A stretch of 31,014 nt of DNA from Akkermansiaceae bacterium (GCA_024233135.1 JACKPZ010000032.1:1-31014), one strand, 5' to 3'. Shown: positions 1 to 8,065, numbered from the stretch's first letter. The notes: generated by a model not told the origin, from the letters alone. Program-made: numbers and translations.

Positions 1-104
1 TCGGCGCATCCGACCGCGATAACGTCCCAGTTTGAATCGGAGCTTGAGGGCGCGGCCGGATGGGCTTAGACGTTCCGCAAGAAAGTCTTGCACGTCACTC
101 ATCT

Positions 105-548
105 ATGAATATTGTCATTCACTTGAGCATCTCCCTGCTCTTCTTTTTGTCCATCAGTTGCACCCATTTGCCAAGGACGAGAAGTAATGTTTCCAAGGAG
201 CCGGTGGTTGCGAAATACATTCAGATCCACGATTCCCTTGTGAAAAAATGTGATATTCTGGGTTCGGGGCGCACGAGTATTCTCATTGAGCATGGTCGAC
301 GCTATCCAAAGGACGAAGGTCTTGATCTGAGGTGCACTTTGCCCGCAGGCACCAAGGTCGTCCTGAGGCGAATCGACAAAATTCAAGGTGACGGTTTCGT
401 CTTGTTCGAGGCCAGGGGCAAGGCTCTTCCTGAGGGGGAGTCGAAGGCTATCCCATTCTCATACAAATGGGGACACGGAGGAACCTCCCCTCAAGCTCCA
501 TGGGAAGCACCAGAGATGCGACTTAAGAAGGTTCTCGGTATCGAATAG
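105..548 (+). CDS. Putative small lipoprotein, unknown function
   Basis: A 147-residue protein that I do not recognise. The start at 105 is preferred over the in-frame ATG at 60 because it places a hydrophobic stretch (LSISLLFFLSIS) immediately at the N-terminus, ending at a Cys (residue 19) in a weak lipobox-like context (SISC). This suggests a type II signal peptide, with a lipid-anchored mature part facing the periplasm. The mature region is basic and hydrophilic, carries two further Cys residues (in KKCDI and DLRCT), and has no recognisable motif. The gene is visibly more AT-rich than everything to its right, which may indicate a different origin. It converges on the EPS operon, with about 380 bp of non-coding DNA between them. 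No Shine-Dalgarno sequence is visible. It is called coding because of the signal-peptide pattern and a full-length open frame. Confidence 0.6.
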   Translation: MNIVIHLSISLLFFLSISCTHLPRTRSNVSKEPVVAKYIQIHDSLVKKCDILGSGRTSILIEHGRRYPKDEGLDLRCTLPAGTKVVLRRIDKIQGDGFVLFEARGKALPEGESKAIPFSYKWGHGGTSPQAPWEAPEMRLKKVLGIE

Positions 549-553
549 TGGCT

Positions 554-618
554 ACGCAGGAAAACCGGGATCGAGTCCCCGGGAGTGGTTGGCTCCCGGG
601 GCCGACACCACCCTGCGT
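554..618. repeat. Nested inverted repeat / stem-loop
   Basis: The outer arms ACGCAGG (554-560) and CCTGCGT (612-618) are perfectly complementary. Inside them, CCCCGGGAG (577-585) and CTCCCGGGG (593-601) form a perfect 9-bp GC-rich stem with a 7-nt loop. It begins 5 bp after the lipoprotein stop codon, so it could act as a terminator or 3' mRNA stabiliser. There is no T-run, so intrinsic termination is uncertain. Confidence 0.5.
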
Positions 619-770
619 GAATGGGGGCGGGCATCGCATTTCAACATGACGAGGCTTTCGTTTCACATGGCTGGTGGATTTGCTGAGCAGGATTGCCTCG
701 ATCATCGATTCCGCCATTGTAGATGCGTGCGTTGGCGAAGAGGAAAGCTTTGGGGTGGGACGTGTCGCCA

Positions 771-804
771 GGTGGAAAGCGGTGTGGCGCTATCGCTTCC
801 CACC
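771..804. repeat. Imperfect 11-bp inverted repeat (hairpin)
   Basis: GGTGGAAAGCG (771-781) faces CGCTTCCCACC (794-804) across a 12-nt loop, with 10 of 11 positions complementary and the remaining pair a G-U-type wobble. It lies in non-coding DNA about 120 bp beyond the end of the flippase gene. It may be a member of a dispersed intergenic repeat family, but only one copy was seen in this window. Confidence 0.35.
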
Positions 805-925
805 GCAGTCCATACTTGGGCCGCGCGGGGCGGCGGAACGACCGGATTCCGATTCGAAGCAACGACAAGACAGAGAATCCTTTCGACTTCCGGGTGAGCG
901 GCTTGGGAATGGAGTGAGGCGTCCG

Positions 926-2317
926 TCAGGTGGCTCCCACCTTGCCATCGGGCGCGATGTCCTTTTCCGCTGGTTCGTCGGGTTCTTTTGCGAGGACGGC
1001 GCGGACGTAGCGGGGAAGGATGGCGCCGCCGCCGAGCAGGAGGATGACGCCGGTGGCGGCGAGCATGGCGGCCATGCCGCCGTGGCGGATGGTGAACCAT
1101 GCGGCGGCCGCGACCACGGCGGACTCGATGAGTTGGATCGGCACGAGTTTCGGGATCTGGCCGGTGCCGATCATCATGGTGTGGTTGATGTGTCGCAGCA
1201 CATGGGCGACGAAATACAAGCCGTAGGCGGCGAGCACGACGCGGCTGACGGAGTGGAACTCGATGCCGAGCCAGAGCGGAAAGACGATGGGGCCCAGCAG
1301 CACGAGTCCGGTCGCGGAACAAAGTGCGAAGGCCATGCCGTAGCGGTAGAGACGCCATGCCGCCTTGCGCGCCCAGGCGCGGTCGTTTCTCACCAGCGCT
1401 TCGGCGACGGCCGGCCATGTCGGCGCGCTGATCATGACGACGAAGCCGAGCTGCATGACCGTGAGGCTGATGAAGACCCCGTAGAGCGCCACATCGCCGA
1501 GCCCGGCCATGCGCCCGACCAACCATCCACAGTAGTTGAACTCGATGATGCCGGGCAGCAGGCAGCAGGTGGAAAACGCGAGCCCGTCGGTGAACAAGCG
1601 GCGTGCGGCATCGGCGCGGAACGAGGCGATCCGCGGCCGCATGAGCGGGTGTTTCCGCCACAGGGCAAGCGTGTTGCAGAGCTTGGCGAGCACCATCGAG
1701 CCGTGCACGGCGACCACGACGTACCAGATCTGCGGGATCCACCAGATGCCGATGCCGACGCAGGCGGCGGCGAGCACGTTTCCGGCCGCGCCCCACAGGT
1801 TGTTGGAGGCCACTTCGAGGTGCCCTTCCCTCACCCGTTCGGTGAGATTGAGGATGAAAATGAGGATGAAGAGGATGAGTCCGATCCACAGCGCGGGACG
1901 CAGCACGTGTTCTTTGCCGGCGTAGGCGTCGCCATACAGCGTGGTGATGGGGACAGTCATAAGCACGCCGGCGAGCAGCAGCCCCGCGGTGAGGGCGATG
2001 CCGGTCATCAGGAAAAACGCGGACGAACCGAGCTTGCACTGGGCGTCGGTATCGTCATTCGCCCGGGCGCGGGCGAGTCCGTGGGTGAGAGCGGGTCCCA
2101 CGCCCACCTGCAGCAGCGCGAGCGTGCTGAGCGTGAGGTTGACGGTGGTGTAGATGCCGAACTCCTCTCGGCCGAGCACGCGGATGGCCAGCGGGATCGA
2201 GAGCAACTGCAGCAGCACGGTGCCCGCCTTCGAGAGGAAGGAAGTCACCACCGCGAGGCGGATCGAGCGGCTGCGGCGGGACGCGTGGTCGTCCCGTGCG
2301 GAATCGGATGCGGTCAT
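926..2317 (-). CDS. Polysaccharide flippase (Wzx/MATE-like oligosaccharide transporter)
   Basis: A 463-residue polytopic membrane protein with about 12 hydrophobic segments, the usual size for Wzx-type flippases of the MOP superfamily. The N-terminal pattern (SFLSKAGTVLLQLLSIPLAIRVLG, then EEFGIYT) is typical: a first helix, then the G-x-E-x-F/Y-G-x-Y signature of the polysaccharide biosynthesis family. By family knowledge it moves undecaprenyl-linked repeat units across the inner membrane. A basic N-terminal tail (about residues 12-20, SRRSRSIR) fits a cytoplasmic N-terminus. It is the last gene of the leftward EPS operon, 52 bp after the sugar transferase, which makes the lipid-linked substrate. 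The start at 2317 has no visible Shine-Dalgarno. The product class is fairly certain; the sugar substrate is unknown. Confidence 0.85.
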   Translation of the reverse strand: MTASDSARDDHASRRSRSIRLAVVTSFLSKAGTVLLQLLSIPLAIRVLGREEFGIYTTVNLTLSTLALLQVGVGPALTHGLARARANDDTDAQCKLGSSAFFLMTGIALTAGLLLAGVLMTVPITTLYGDAYAGKEHVLRPALWIGLILFILIFILNLTERVREGHLEVASNNLWGAAGNVLAAACVGIGIWWIPQIWYVVVAVHGSMVLAKLCNTLALWRKHPLMRPRIASFRADAARRLFTDGLAFSTCCLLPGIIEFNYCGWLVGRMAGLGDVALYGVFISLTVMQLGFVVMISAPTWPAVAEALVRNDRAWARKAAWRLYRYGMAFALCSATGLVLLGPIVFPLWLGIEFHSVSRVVLAAYGLYFVAHVLRHINHTMMIGTGQIPKLVPIQLIESAVVAAAAWFTIRHGGMAAMLAATGVILLLGGGAILPRYVRAVLAKEPDEPAEKDIAPDGKVGAT

Positions 2318-2369
2318 GTGGTTTCGGCGTGGGCGCGGCGGGTCCGGAGATCCCGCGCGCCCGGCCTTG

Positions 2370-3884
2370 TTAGCACGCTCCGCCGCGTTTGTAGAGCGTC
2401 ATCAGCATGATCTGGAAATCGAAGAGGAAGTTCCAGTTCTCGATGTAATCGAGGTCGAACTTGACGCGCTCGCGCAGACAGGTGTCGCCGCGCAGCCCGT
2501 TCACCTGGGCCCAGCCGGTGACGCCGGGTTTGATGTTGTGGCGGACGTTGTAGTGAGGGATCTCCTCCTTGAAGTCCTCGATGAGCTCCGGTCGTTCCGG
2601 GCGCGGGCCGACGAGGCTCATGTCGCCCATGAGGACGTTCCAGAACTGCGGAAGTTCATCGACGTTCCACTGCCGCATGAAGGCACCGACCTTGAGGCGG
2701 CGCGGGTCGTCCTTGACGGTCCAGCCCGGGCTGCCGTCGAACTCGGCATCGGGTTTCATGCTGCGGATCTTGAGGATCTCGAAGGGCCGGCCGTTGAGGC
2801 CGATCCGGCGCTGGCGGTAAATCACCGAGGCGCCGGGAGACTCAAGCCAGACGAGGATGCCGAAGACGGCCATCACCGGCGCGAAGAGAATGAGTCCGAA
2901 AATCGCGCCGACGATATCGACGAAGCGTTTCAGAGCGTTGTTGAACGCGTGGTGCAGCGGCATCTTGCCGATTCCCAGCACGGGCATTCCGTGGAGGCTC
3001 TCGAGCTGCAGATTCGAAACCAGGATCTGGAAACAGTTCGGAATCAGTTTGAAATCGACGAACTCGCGGCCGCAAGTTTCGGCGAGGGCGAGCATTTCAT
3101 CGCGCGGCACGCACCCGTCCACGACCATCACGATGTCGGCGCCCGACGAGCGGAGGGTCTGGCGGAAACCATTGTAGCCGCCGAGCTGCGGCACTTCGGC
3201 CGGCGGCTCGGTTTCGAATCCATCATCGCCCGGGCGGACGGCGCCGATCACCGAGATCTGGTGCGAGCGCCCGTCCTTGAAACGCCTCACCGCACGTTCG
3301 CACTCCTCGTTCCAGCCGACGAACAAAGCCTTCTGGCGGAGGGCGGCGGCGAACGGCTCGCGGCGGACGACGCAGTAAAACAGCCAGCGCCACGAAAGCA
3401 GTGCGGTCATCGCGAGACCACAGGCCAGCACGCAATAGATGCGGCTGATCGCCGGTTCGATCTTGAGAACGAGCGCCAGCGTGAGGAATGCGGTGAGCCA
3501 GATGAGCGAGGCCTTGACGATGCCGCGGATCGTGCGGCGGATGGCGAGGAAGTTCCGCGGGTCGTGCATGCGGAAGTTCGCCAGCAGGAAGACAAACAAC
3601 AGGCTGCCCAGAAGGACGTGGCCGAAGTAGCTGCGGAAATCGATGACGGCGTCCATGACTCCGAAATTCTGCATCGAGGTCTCGAAGCGGACGAGGTAGG
3701 CGAGCATCAGGGCGAGGATCACCAGCGCGGTGTCGCCGAGGAAACTCAGGGCGACCAGTTTCTGGTGAACCACCCAGGGACGGTGGCGGTGACGCAGCGA
3801 GTAGCTCTCTGCGTCAGGGGCTGCCTCGTCGCGGATGTGCGAAAGCACATATCCGCCCGGAGCCGTGCGGGGGGGCGTCTTCAT
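2370..3884 (-). CDS. Polyprenyl-phosphate sugar-1-phosphate transferase (EPS initiating enzyme)
   Basis: A 504-residue protein with the two-part layout of WbaP/WcaJ-type enzymes. Four N-terminal membrane helices (about residues 50-190) and a central nucleotide-binding-like region are followed by one hydrophobic segment (about 296-317) and the conserved catalytic bacterial sugar transferase domain. Hallmarks seen are YRQRRIGLNGRPFEILKIRSM, WNVDELPQFWNVLMGDMSLVG then PRPERPE, and KPGVTGWAQVNGLRGDT. The enzyme starts EPS repeat-unit synthesis by transferring a sugar phosphate from a UDP-sugar to undecaprenyl phosphate. A 138-bp gap upstream suggests its own promoter. The start at 3884 lies 2 nt after a C6 tract (CCCCCCAAATG), and a C7 tract falls in codons 3-5. 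PEP-CTERM-type EPS loci normally contain an enzyme of this family. Confidence 0.92.
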   Translation of the reverse strand: MKTPPRTAPGGYVLSHIRDEAAPDAESYSLRHRHRPWVVHQKLVALSFLGDTALVILALMLAYLVRFETSMQNFGVMDAVIDFRSYFGHVLLGSLLFVFLLANFRMHDPRNFLAIRRTIRGIVKASLIWLTAFLTLALVLKIEPAISRIYCVLACGLAMTALLSWRWLFYCVVRREPFAAALRQKALFVGWNEECERAVRRFKDGRSHQISVIGAVRPGDDGFETEPPAEVPQLGGYNGFRQTLRSSGADIVMVVDGCVPRDEMLALAETCGREFVDFKLIPNCFQILVSNLQLESLHGMPVLGIGKMPLHHAFNNALKRFVDIVGAIFGLILFAPVMAVFGILVWLESPGASVIYRQRRIGLNGRPFEILKIRSMKPDAEFDGSPGWTVKDDPRRLKVGAFMRQWNVDELPQFWNVLMGDMSLVGPRPERPELIEDFKEEIPHYNVRHNIKPGVTGWAQVNGLRGDTCLRERVKFDLDYIENWNFLFDFQIMLMTLYKRGGAC

Positions 3885-3938
3885 TTGGGGGGATCAGGAG
3901 TATTTGGGGGAAACCCGCCGGGTCTCCGTCGGGGGGGG
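3869..3938 (-). promoter_or_regulatory. Poly-C tract cluster around the sugar transferase start
   Basis: On the coding (minus) strand four C-runs lie within 70 bp: C8 (3938-3931), C5 (3910-3906), C6 (3892-3887, two bases before the ATG) and C7 (3875-3869, codons 3-5). The two runs nearest the start share the context CCCCCAAAT and are about 19 bp apart. Similar tracts flank the starts at 8065, 8312 and 23181. They may be a regulator-binding or translational-control motif or slippage-prone repeats; the function is inferred. Confidence 0.45.
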
Positions 3939-3959
3939 CGGAAGTCTGGCGAGCGGGGA

Positions 3960-3983
3960 AACATCCACCGGGGAATGGATGTT
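3960..3983. promoter_or_regulatory. Inverted repeat, candidate operator or mRNA leader hairpin
   Basis: AACATCCA (3960-3967) and TGGATGTT (3976-3983) are perfect 8-bp complements separated by 8 nt. The repeat sits 76-99 bp upstream of the sugar transferase start, between it and the end of the Wzc-like gene. It could be an operator for a promoter of the two downstream genes, or a hairpin that attenuates read-through from upstream. No clear sigma-70 boxes were identified next to it. Confidence 0.4.
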
Positions 3984-4022
3984 GTCTAGGACACGGAAGT
4001 TTAGGAAAATTCTTGGAGTTGG

Positions 4023-6242
4023 CTACGAAAAACTGGGAACGATCTCGAAGGCGTCTGGATCCGGCCTGCCGGCGGTCACCGCGACCGGTTGCGGAGCGCC
4101 CAGCCCTTTGCGGTTGGCCGGGACAACGGGGCGTTCGCCGGTCGGGCTCCCGCTTTGTTTCGGTCCCTCGTTCCAGATGAAACCGACGAGGTTTCCGGCG
4201 GACGATCGGATGCGTTCGGCGGCTTGGCGGAGGTCGTTGCGGTCCACCGAGTCCTCGCGCACGACCAGACAGACACGGTCGGCGTAGCGGGCAACGGCGA
4301 GCGCGTCGCTGGAGCCGAGCACGTTCGGGGTGTCGATGACCACGCGGTCGAACCAGCGGAACGCGTCCTCCAGCAGCGAGGGGAACCTGGTGCCGGCGAG
4401 CAACTCGGCGGAGTCGTCGCGGAGCGGACCGGAGGCCAGCAAGTAGAGGTTGGGAAGCGCGGTGGCGTAGCAGGCCGAAGCGGCCTCGATGTTTCCGGTT
4501 AGATACCCGCCGAGTCCGGCGTGGTTCTCATCGCCGGAGCCATGGTCGCGGCTGAGGCCGGGCGAGCGGAGATCGGCATCCAGCAGCAGCGTCCGATGTC
4601 CCTGCATCGCGAGGGCGGTGGCGTGGTTGATGGCGCAGAACGATTTCCCCTCGCCGGCGCGGGCGCTGGTGAACAAGACGGTGCGGCCCGAGTTTCCCCC
4701 GGCTTGCGGGGCGAGCACGACGCGCAGGTGGCGGAAGGCCTCGGCCGCGGCGGAGGCGGGATCCCGCATGAGCACCATGCCGTCGCCGGGACGATCGACC
4801 GCGGGGATCGAGGTAAGCAGCGGCGAACCGATGACCTTCGACGCGACCGAGGAATTGCGCACCTTGTGGTCTCCAAGTTCCAACAGGCCGATGAGCAGCA
4901 GGCCGGCGAGGCCGCCGAGAAACGCACCCGCGGCGGTGTGGACGATGCGGCGCGGGCTGTGCGGTTGTCCCGGAACGAGAGGATTGTCGCGCCAGCTCAG
5001 GAACGACGCGGGCACGGTGGCGGCGATGCGTGTTTCGCGCAGCCGCTTGGTCACCGAGTCGAGCAGTTCGCGCTCGCCTTCGGCCTGGCGGAGGAGTTCG
5101 CGGTAGCGGTCGCGCACGCCTTCGGCATCGACGGCCTGCGAACGGGCGCGGGCGACGGCGGCGGCCAGCTTGGTTTCGTTCTCGCTGGAGATCTTGTAAC
5201 GTTGTTCGAGCGCCTCACCGGCGGATTTCACGGTGTCCGCGAGTTGTTTTCGAAGCGTTTCCACCTCGTTGGAGATCTCGCGATAGACCGGGTGCTTGTA
5301 AAGATAGCGCTCCTTGATCTTGGAAAACTCGGCCTCCTTGAGCTGCAGCGCGCGGACTTGGGAGAGCACCTCGGTGCCGCGCTCGGTGCGCTCGAGTCCG
5401 GCCAGTGCGTCCGGATCGCTGGCATCGAATCTGGCGTAGGCTTCGTATTCCGCCTCCAAGCGCAGGCGTTGCGATGTGGCGTTGGTCAGCTCGTTTTCCA
5501 ACGTCGCGAGCGGATCGCGGGACGGCAGGCCGTCCCTGCCGCCTTCGAGTCCCGGCACCGGATTCTCTTCGCGGAAACGTTGCAGCGACGCGGCGGTGTC
5601 CTCGACCTTCTTGCCAAGGCGTTCCGCCTCGCGGGCGAGACCATCGCTGGCCTGGCGGGTGATCTCTGCCTGACGTTCGGTCGCCCATGCCTCGAACTCC
5701 TTCACCAGCGCCCGCACCAGATCGCGGGCGCGTTCGGGATCTGGGTCGTCCACGGAAACGTCGATGATACGGGAACCGCGGCGGAGCGCGACGTTGACGC
5801 GTTTGGCGAAACGCGCGACGAGTTCTTCGTCGCCGGCTCCCTCGGGTGCGAAGGCCGGATCGTCGGCGAGTCCTTCGTTCCGGATCACCCGCATCAACAA
5901 CGTCGATGAGGTGAGCCCCTGCTCGACGGACCGCATTTCTTCAAGGTTCTGCGTTTCCTCCGGTGCGACGGCCTGGATGTCGAGGACCACCGGCGCCTCG
6001 CTGCCGACGTAGACCGATCCACTGGCGCGGTAGAGTTTCGGCAGGGTGCCGGCGTGCCAGTAGAGCAACCCGCCGCCGACGATGGCGGCCAGCAGGGCGA
6101 TCCACGAGCGGCGCAGGAGCCGCTGGAAGAACCGCGCGGGTTCCACCCGCGGCAGAAAATGCGCCGGCTCGGCACCGGAAGGCGCCGCAAGCGCGGAGTC
6201 GCGCAGCGCGAGCGGTCGGGAGTCGGAATCGTTGGCAGGCAT
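4023..6242 (-). CDS. Wzc/GumC-type chain-length regulator with fused BY-kinase-like ATPase
   Basis: A 739-residue inner-membrane protein. An N-terminal Wzz-type domain has TM1 at about residues 47-62 and a long periplasmic coiled-coil region (about 170-400, Glu/Arg-rich). TM2 follows at about 431-455. The cytoplasmic P-loop domain shows Walker A (SARAGEGKSF, about 523-532), Walker A' (LLLDADLRSP) and Walker B (RVVIDTPN). By family knowledge it controls polymer length and couples synthesis to the export pore. The C-terminal tail (about the last 50 residues, rich in Pro, Gly and Ala) contains no tyrosine, so the usual autophosphorylated Tyr cluster of BY-kinases is absent. The gene follows the SLBB export gene by 16 bp in the same operon. 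The start at 6242 gives a normal cytoplasmic N-terminus; no Shine-Dalgarno is evident. Confidence 0.9.
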   Translation of the reverse strand: MPANDSDSRPLALRDSALAAPSGAEPAHFLPRVEPARFFQRLLRRSWIALLAAIVGGGLLYWHAGTLPKLYRASGSVYVGSEAPVVLDIQAVAPEETQNLEEMRSVEQGLTSSTLLMRVIRNEGLADDPAFAPEGAGDEELVARFAKRVNVALRRGSRIIDVSVDDPDPERARDLVRALVKEFEAWATERQAEITRQASDGLAREAERLGKKVEDTAASLQRFREENPVPGLEGGRDGLPSRDPLATLENELTNATSQRLRLEAEYEAYARFDASDPDALAGLERTERGTEVLSQVRALQLKEAEFSKIKERYLYKHPVYREISNEVETLRKQLADTVKSAGEALEQRYKISSENETKLAAAVARARSQAVDAEGVRDRYRELLRQAEGERELLDSVTKRLRETRIAATVPASFLSWRDNPLVPGQPHSPRRIVHTAAGAFLGGLAGLLLIGLLELGDHKVRNSSVASKVIGSPLLTSIPAVDRPGDGMVLMRDPASAAAEAFRHLRVVLAPQAGGNSGRTVLFTSARAGEGKSFCAINHATALAMQGHRTLLLDADLRSPGLSRDHGSGDENHAGLGGYLTGNIEAASACYATALPNLYLLASGPLRDDSAELLAGTRFPSLLEDAFRWFDRVVIDTPNVLGSSDALAVARYADRVCLVVREDSVDRNDLRQAAERIRSSAGNLVGFIWNEGPKQSGSPTGERPVVPANRKGLGAPQPVAVTAGRPDPDAFEIVPSFS

Positions 6243-6258
6243 GGGACGGAAGAATTTG

Positions 6259-6834
6259 TTAGAACAGGCTTTCCGGGATGAGGATCACATCGCCGTCTTT
6301 CAACGGGATGTCCTCGCCCTTGCCGGATGCGATGTCCTTGAGGTTGACGATTTTCACTCCGCCGGAGCCCTTGACGGTGACCTTGCGGGAGTTCGCGATG
6401 CGGGTGAGCCCACCGGCCATGCCGACGGCTTCGACGAGCGTGAGCTTCCGGTTCGCGGGGATTTCGAAGACGCCCGGCCGCTGGGCCTGGCCGAGGACCG
6501 TGACGGTCCGCCGCACGCGCGCGGCGATGCTCACGGTGACCTCGGGTTTCACGAGGTATCCATCGGCGAGTTTGCTCTCGATGGAGCGCGCGGCCTGATC
6601 GGTCGTGAGTCCCTGCATCTTCACCTTGCCGATGAGCGGCATGGTGATCGAGCCGTCGGCGGACAACTGCCCGCGGGTCGTCAGCTCGTCCTCGCGAAAC
6701 ACGCGGATCTCGACGTTGTCGAGTTTCCCGATGACGCCGGATGAGCCTCCCTCCTGGGCGATGGCGGGCAGCGCCGCGAGCAGGAAGGCCCACATGACGG
6801 CCAAGCGGCGGATGGAATTTCGGAAATGTCTCAT
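6259..6834 (-). CDS. Short SLBB/OPX polysaccharide export protein (Wza-like, periplasmic)
   Basis: A 191-residue secreted protein. The start at 6834 gives a clean signal peptide (MRHFRNSIRRLAVMWAFLLA, ending LPAIAQ); a longer open frame upstream would overlap the preceding gene. The mature part begins with a polysaccharide export domain (NVEIRVFREDELTTRGQL, SADGSITMPLIGKV), followed by one SLBB repeat (VTVLGQAQRPGVFEIPANR, LTLVEAVGMAGGLTRIANSR) and ends DGDVILIPESLF. At this size it lacks the C-terminal outer-membrane helix of E. coli Wza, so it cannot form the outer-membrane pore alone. The neighbouring beta-barrel gene, 7 bp upstream, is its probable partner. There is no lipobox Cys. Confidence 0.88.
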   Translation of the reverse strand: MRHFRNSIRRLAVMWAFLLAALPAIAQEGGSSGVIGKLDNVEIRVFREDELTTRGQLSADGSITMPLIGKVKMQGLTTDQAARSIESKLADGYLVKPEVTVSIAARVRRTVTVLGQAQRPGVFEIPANRKLTLVEAVGMAGGLTRIANSRKVTVKGSGGVKIVNLKDIASGKGEDIPLKDGDVILIPESLF

Positions 6835-6841
6835 CGGTCCG

Positions 6842-8065
6842 TTAGAATTGGTGGTTGAGCTCCACTCCGAGCATCGTCCGGTCATAGCCGAAGGCGGGAT
6901 CGTTGGAGTCGTTTTCGGAAAACCTGTAGAACAAGGAAAGATCGGATTCCGGCGTGAGCTCATACACGAGCGCAGGGCGGATGAACCACAAGCTGTCCTT
7001 GCGGCCGCTCGCGCCGGTGCCGGACACCCGCTCGTAGCTGTATTTCTCGAAGCCGCCGTCCAGGCGGGCGGACCAGCCGCCGCCGAGACGCTGCTTGATG
7101 CCGGCGGAGGCGCCATGGAGCGAATAGTTCTGGCCGGCGTAGAACGCCGAAGCCTCCTCGCGCATGTAACCATTGACGAAGAGGTCCGTGCCCTTGCGCG
7201 GCGTCCAGTCGATCCGTCCTTCGAGCACCGGGTTCGTGCTGCTGCCGAGATCCGTGCGGCGGTGTTCCGCTCCGGCCTCGAGGTCGATCCGGATCTTGCT
7301 GCGCGGCTGCCAGACGATGTTCGCGGTCAATTGATGGGTGTCCTGTTTCCCGGAGCCATCGACGTGGAAACGGCCGACCTGATAGGCCAGTCCGACCTCG
7401 GTCTTCGGCGAGTAGCCGTAGCGCACGGCGAGTTCCGCGTAGTCCTTGCGGGAGTCGAAGTAGAACGGATCGAGATAGTCGGACTGGCGGCTGCCGACGG
7501 CGCCTTCCAAGGTGATCTTCTCGCGGGCGGTCCATCCGGCGCGCACTTCATTGGCGAAGGCCAGGCGGTCGGTCGGACGGCCGGTTTCCGCAGTCGCGTC
7601 GCCGAGCTTCCGGAAGGCGCCGGAATACGCGATCCGCGTCACCTTTCCGCGCCAGCCGATCAACGCCACGGCCTCATGGTCGAAACGGTTCTCCGACCCG
7701 TGGTCCACATAGGCCACCGCCGTCGGCCGGTAGCCGATCGATGCGTCGAAGCCCTCGCCCGAATCCGGATCCCCCCTGCGGTAGGCGATCTGCGGGGCGA
7801 CGTTGAGCACGGTGTCCGTCTCCGCGTCGGTGGAACTCAGGAAGATGTTGTCGTCATACGCGACGGAAACCAGAGCGCCGATCTCCCAGCCGGATGTCGA
7901 TTTCAAATCCTCATCCGGAACGATCGGATAGACTTCCTCCCCGCCGACCCGGTCATCGACGGCGGGACGGTATTCCTGCGAAAAGGCGGGTGGGGCGAAC
8001 GTGGCGAAAACGCCGGACGCGATCCACACAACCATTCGGGGGGACAATGGTTTCTTGATCTGCAT
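6842..8065 (-). CDS. Outer-membrane beta-barrel protein of the EPS export system
   Basis: A 407-residue protein with an N-terminal signal peptide (MQIKKPLSPRMVVWIASGVF, cleavage after APPAFSQ). Many alternating amphipathic strands follow (for example VGLAYQVGRFHVDG, SDLSLFYRFSENDSND), ending in a C-terminal aromatic (GVELNHQF), as in BAM-assembled barrels. It resembles the putative beta-barrel porin 2 group often found in EPS loci. The start at 8065 is preferred over 8035 because it supplies the positively charged n-region (KK, R). Each of these two ATGs is preceded within 2-3 nt by a C6 tract. It is the first gene of the leftward operon and lies next to the short OPX gene, suggesting that it forms the outer-membrane channel for the polymer. 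Confidence 0.82.
   Translation of the reverse strand: MQIKKPLSPRMVVWIASGVFATFAPPAFSQEYRPAVDDRVGGEEVYPIVPDEDLKSTSGWEIGALVSVAYDDNIFLSSTDAETDTVLNVAPQIAYRRGDPDSGEGFDASIGYRPTAVAYVDHGSENRFDHEAVALIGWRGKVTRIAYSGAFRKLGDATAETGRPTDRLAFANEVRAGWTAREKITLEGAVGSRQSDYLDPFYFDSRKDYAELAVRYGYSPKTEVGLAYQVGRFHVDGSGKQDTHQLTANIVWQPRSKIRIDLEAGAEHRRTDLGSSTNPVLEGRIDWTPRKGTDLFVNGYMREEASAFYAGQNYSLHGASAGIKQRLGGGWSARLDGGFEKYSYERVSGTGASGRKDSLWFIRPALVYELTPESDLSLFYRFSENDSNDPAFGYDRTMLGVELNHQF

Larger units (their letters stand above)
549..925. other. Non-coding convergent intergenic region with hairpins
   Basis: This stretch lies between the stop of the lipoprotein gene (+) and the stop of the flippase gene (-). The open frames crossing it have no start context or recognisable product. 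It holds a nested inverted repeat (554-618) and an imperfect 11-bp inverted repeat (771-804), described separately. Neither is followed by a clear T-tract on either strand. It may contain terminators for the two converging genes or a dispersed intergenic repeat. No tRNA or other RNA gene was recognised. Confidence 0.5.

Noticed and set aside
1..69. Possible 3' end of an upstream + strand gene (open frame ending TAG at 67-69)
   Set aside because: Only 22 codons are visible, with no recognisable motif, and the minus strand is also open here.
565..583. tRNA T-arm-like sequence (CCGGG, ATCGAGT loop, CCCCGG)
   Set aside because: No acceptor stem, anticodon arm or CCA in register; it is better explained by the nested hairpin at 554-618.
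674..2410. Long + strand open frames opposite the flippase, sugar transferase and Wzc-like genes
   Set aside because: High-GC antisense shadows: their translations are low-complexity (Glu/Asp/Gly/His-rich), while the minus-strand frames encode recognisable families.
3869..3938. G-quadruplex on the + strand from four G-runs
   Set aside because: Loops of 11, 13 and 20 nt are long for a stable quadruplex; the start-codon context of the runs is the stronger pattern.
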